Position numbers and translations under genes: made by a program. Shown here one piece after another: positions 60,454-64,000 of a DNA stretch of 64,000 bases. The stretch spans positions 29,973,501-30,037,500 of the forward strand of contig NC_092580.1 in the NCBI RefSeq assembly GCF_037975245.1, in the 5' to 3' direction. Position 1 is the stretch's first letter. Each line of letters starts with the position of its first letter. Below the pieces are notes generated by a model. The model was not told the DNA's origin. It searched no databases and was given only the letters and a program-made list of their open reading frames with translations. This stretch comes from Apostichopus japonicus. Its lineage: Eukaryota > Echinodermata > Holothuroidea > Aspidochirotida > Stichopodidae.

Positions 60454-63400
60454 CTGTTGACTACTTATGACATCTTTCATAAACTTCTTGTGTCTACAAA
60501 GGGTGCTGATATCATGTTCCATTATAATGTTAATGGGTGTAGCATACCCATGTTCAAAGTCTAGATGGTTCATACTTTTGGGTAATATGCTTTGTGATAT
60601 CTGCGTAATGTGCAAATCGATAGACACAGCTTATTTGGCAAGTTTGCATATCTCGCAGGAATCGGAAATGGCGTTCTGCAAATTGGTGGGACAATAAAAT
60701 GGTCAGAGGTGCATAATTTTCACCCATTTGTGGCACCCTGCAAGTATATTATGTGGAAGTGAATGATAGGGGCAGCGTAGGTCGGACAAAATGCTTCGCA
60801 TTTTACGTGGTCATTTCTGTGTTACCGCTGATCTAGCACTTCTTGCCCTAGAAATTTGTTAGGCTTAGCAAACCAAACATAAAAAAATAAAAACATTTAA
60901 ATATGTATTCTGATATTTAACTACCTTTTTAACTACTTGAAATGTTTGAAAAATTTGATTTTACAAAGATGAAAAGGGAATTTCAAGATTGCTGATGTAA
61001 ATTATTCAGCGAAATGAATGTTTAGTGTTTTGCATGTGAAGTTTGATTTTTGTTTCCTTTTTAGGGATAGAGATAGATATATAGAGAGAGAGAGTGCTTC
61101 TTGTCCAGCTGAAGTAGTATGAAAGTTTTTAATGAAATTTGCTTTTCCCTGATAATTTTATAGAACTAAAATTTGTATTGTATGAAAATTGTTAGTTATG
61201 TTAGCACTGCCAATTTACTGTGTGTTGGTTTCTTGGTTATATTTATATACACCAACAGACAACAGAAATGTCTCTAAACTGTACTGGTTAAGTTCCTCCT
61301 AGTTTTCTGCTTCCATTTTGTATCATTTTTGTACACCAAATATTCTAGAAATAGGAATGTTGACAAATCACAGCTTGGAATTTCTCTTTGACTTGGTTTT
61401 TTATCAAAGTAAAAGGTTTGACTCAGAGTCGTGTTCAAACGGCCCAAGACGGAAAACTCAATACTTCCGTTTCTGTGAACTTTATCGTTATAGTTCAATC
61501 TTTTTAAATATCTGACAATGATTTGTCAGTGTACAGGTCCCTGTGGCAATGAATGTAGGCCAACTTGCAACAGAAGACGTTTAGTCTTTGATACAGAGAT
61601 ATAAACCAAAATGGTAAAAAAAAGAGACGGTTGTATCTACAAATATTTTGAGTTTGATGTGCTGACGAAGAGCAACTGTTCCTATACCGTGTAGAGTTAT
61701 TAATATTGAAAATATTGCCAAAATGTAAGACCACTACAGTATTTTTCCATCCCATTTTGTAATGTTGGTTTGTATGAATGCTATGAGATGTCTGCTTTGA
61801 CCAATTTAGCTCTTGTTTAAAATTTTGCTTCAAGTTACAAGAAGCAACTATTTAACTATTTGTAAAATTTTAAAAGGAAATATTTAGTAGAAGAAGTTTT
61901 CTTTAATAGGAAGGTTTTTTTTTTTGGGGGGGGGGGGGGAGGGGGGTGGTTGGGTGCAGCTGGAAAGAAATGTGTAAATATAATAAATAAAGTTCAAAGT
62001 TTATGGTACCTCTGAAAACAATGAATTAAGTACCTTTGTTTTGCATGTGATACTTATGAAAGTATATGAACATGTTTATAACCAATGAGGGAGTAGTAAA
62101 CAGTGATAGGCACTGGGAAGGGTTTGGTGTTGATAATCAGATGAAACAAGTTGTCTGATATCATTTCATGGTATTATCATGTGATGGGGTGATTAATAGG
62201 CAAAAACAAGTCTGATAAATGTTTGTTGAAGTTTGTAAGGAACTTTATGATCAGTGCTTGTGAAAAATATAATTAATCACGATATTTACTGAGTTACTTT
62301 AAATTGTAGACATTTTAATGCAGCTGTTTATTTCTGTCCCCCTTGCTCACACCATACGTGAGTGTGAAATCTTATGTATATATAATGTTTTTGTATCAAG
62401 TTGGTGCAAGGGTCTTCGATAGGTGGCCCATAGGCCAATTTTGGCATTGGAAAAGATTTCAATTTGGCCTAGATTAAAATATAAAATATCCACCATAACC
62501 TTGCACTAGTCGAGTATGCAGGCCCTTAAAACCAAAACTTGAGCGCTCGTCTCACCTGCATTATGTAGGTTGTATTTAGAGTTTGGTTTCTCTCTCTGAC
62601 CCTTTGCTCCAACCAATATTCTTCTTTGACCCTTGTCCAAAAAAAAAAAAATTGAGAACCCCAGCGTTAGTATCATGTGTTAGCATAAGTTGAAATAACT
62701 TTTCGACATATGCATTGTGCTACTTTTCCAAAGAATTATTAAATTCCTTTAAAACTAGTCCGTCAGATATAAATAAATTCATGTACTGACAACAGTCTCA
62801 TTTGCATATTAACCTTTGGATGAAAGTCTTCATTGTTATCAGGTGAGGATGACAATGCCCAATGCCAGTTGTTGATTCTGTCGTTTTTAGATGTAAAGAG
62901 TTTTTTTTATCCAATCTTCCAAGAAAATATCCAGAGGTCAATTTGGGGGGCAAAAGATCAGAAATCTGGTCCATTTGGGTTTTTGTGAGTTTTATTTTAG
63001 TGTTGAAGATTAATTACCTGCTGTATTTTAGATTTGTATAACTTTATGAAATATTTTGTGATTGTTGACAAAATGGTATGTATAGTGCCATGCTTATGTA
63101 AGGGAGGGGGGGGGGTGAGGGGAAGAAGTTTTAGTTAATAGATCTTTAGAAAGTTCTTTAAGAAAAAACTATTTCACAAAGTAATCTGTAATTACAAAAG
63201 TAAACAAAAAACAAGAAATTGGTGTAAACATTTTAAAGAATTGTATTAGTGTAACGTCTTGGTGTCTATATTAAGCAGTCTGGTTGTACGCTGCCAAATC
63301 TTATCATAAAATAAAGTTGAACAGTTTTTTAACTAAGAGTAAGAAACTTACATGAATGATAGAATATTTATTCTTCGTTCTCTACTTTGGACTAGGATTA

Positions 63401-64000
63401 ATTTTTTCCTAAGTCTCACGTTTAATTTCAGTTCATGACGGAAGAAAAGTTGAAAAGTATTATTAATGTAACAATTTCGGATTTAACTATTTGCATGTAA
63501 TTAGCAAAATGAAATATGGTTGGTCGATGGAGTTTTTCAAAAAAATGAGTGGAATCCTTTATACCAATCTGATGTATCTGTGTTTATCAATTGCAATACT
63601 TTGTTGAGCAACGAGTAAATACGCTGTAGGAATCGGTCCCAAAATTTGTTTCGAAAAAATTCACAATAAAAGGAAACTTGTGAGCGCTGCTTTATTTTTA
63701 CTATGAATATCTTTATAGAGAGAGGCTTACACGAATGATGGAATATTTATTCTTCCCATTCTCTACTTTGGACTAGGATTAATAAATCCTAATGTTGAAG
63801 ACAATTGATCTTGTGTCATAATTGGTTTGCGAGGTCATTGTTACTGCTATTGTCACAAATAAATTTATAAACATTCATGGATGTTTTTTTACATTAGTTT
63901 TTTTTTCTTGGTTTATTATTATTATTACTTTCTTTATTTTGTTTTGTTCTCTACAAAATCTTTCTGCTGGAAAACGTTTGAAATGACAAACGTTGTAAGA
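60454..64000 (+). other. RYBP 3' UTR and downstream flank
   Basis: No supported gene. AATAAA at 60693-60698, 61982-61991 and about 63309. G-rich tracts near 61926-61948 and 63102-63117. A 70-bp direct repeat pair (63343-63412 and 63721-63790) shares GAATATTTATTCTTC and CTCTACTTTGGACTAGGATT. Confidence 0.5.

Overview
This is eukaryotic (animal) DNA: intron-rich, AT-leaning, and full of mobile elements and tandem repeats. Three conserved animal genes can be assembled exon by exon with GT/AG junctions and continuous reading frames. They are an ataxin-10 (ATXN10) homologue on the minus strand (4.98-18.41 kb), a DENND6 (FAM116) homologue on the plus strand (19.85-35.68 kb) and a RYBP/YAF2 homologue on the plus strand (56.10-60.45 kb). 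A cluster of intronless rhodopsin-like GPCR genes, pseudogenes and relics lies on the minus strand (44.3-54.7 kb). A single-copy RYBP/YAF2, a lineage-specific tandem GPCR cluster and CR1/L2-like LINEs suggest a marine invertebrate, most likely a deuterostome and possibly an echinoderm. That placement is inference, not proof.

Layout: 1-3410, a decayed CR1/L2-type LINE; 4.6-18.4 kb, the ATXN10 homologue, whose introns hold a tRNA-derived SINE, four repeat arrays, a 2.3-kb hAT-like element and nested MITEs; 18.4-19.85 kb, a shared head-to-head upstream region carrying a hAT-like MITE; 19.85-35.7 kb, DENND6 with 16 coding exons; 35.7-44.3 kb, gene-poor sequence with a SINE, tandem repeats and a MITE; 44.3-54.7 kb, two intact GPCR genes, one twice-frameshifted pseudogene and two relics, one of them split by a 2.2-kb inverted-repeat element; 56.1-60.5 kb, RYBP/YAF2 with a duplicated first exon; then a long 3' region to the window end.

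The main finding is structural. Five separate tandem arrays in the introns of ATXN10 and DENND6 each contain a copy of the adjacent exon edge together with its splice site (three donor arrays, two acceptor arrays). In one array the copies are in frame and open. In addition, the first coding exon of RYBP/YAF2 lies inside a 200-bp direct duplication that exactly brackets a 1.0-kb 5'-truncated LINE. This looks like an unusually long target-site duplication that created a second first exon with an identical coding sequence and donor site. The window therefore appears to record repeated copying of splice sites, by tandem slippage and by retrotransposition.

The genes do not form a pathway. By family knowledge, DENND6 is a Rab14 GEF in endosomal recycling, ATXN10 is an armadillo-repeat cytoplasmic/ciliary-cytokinesis protein, RYBP/YAF2 is a Polycomb PRC1 subunit, and the GPCRs are orphan class A receptors.
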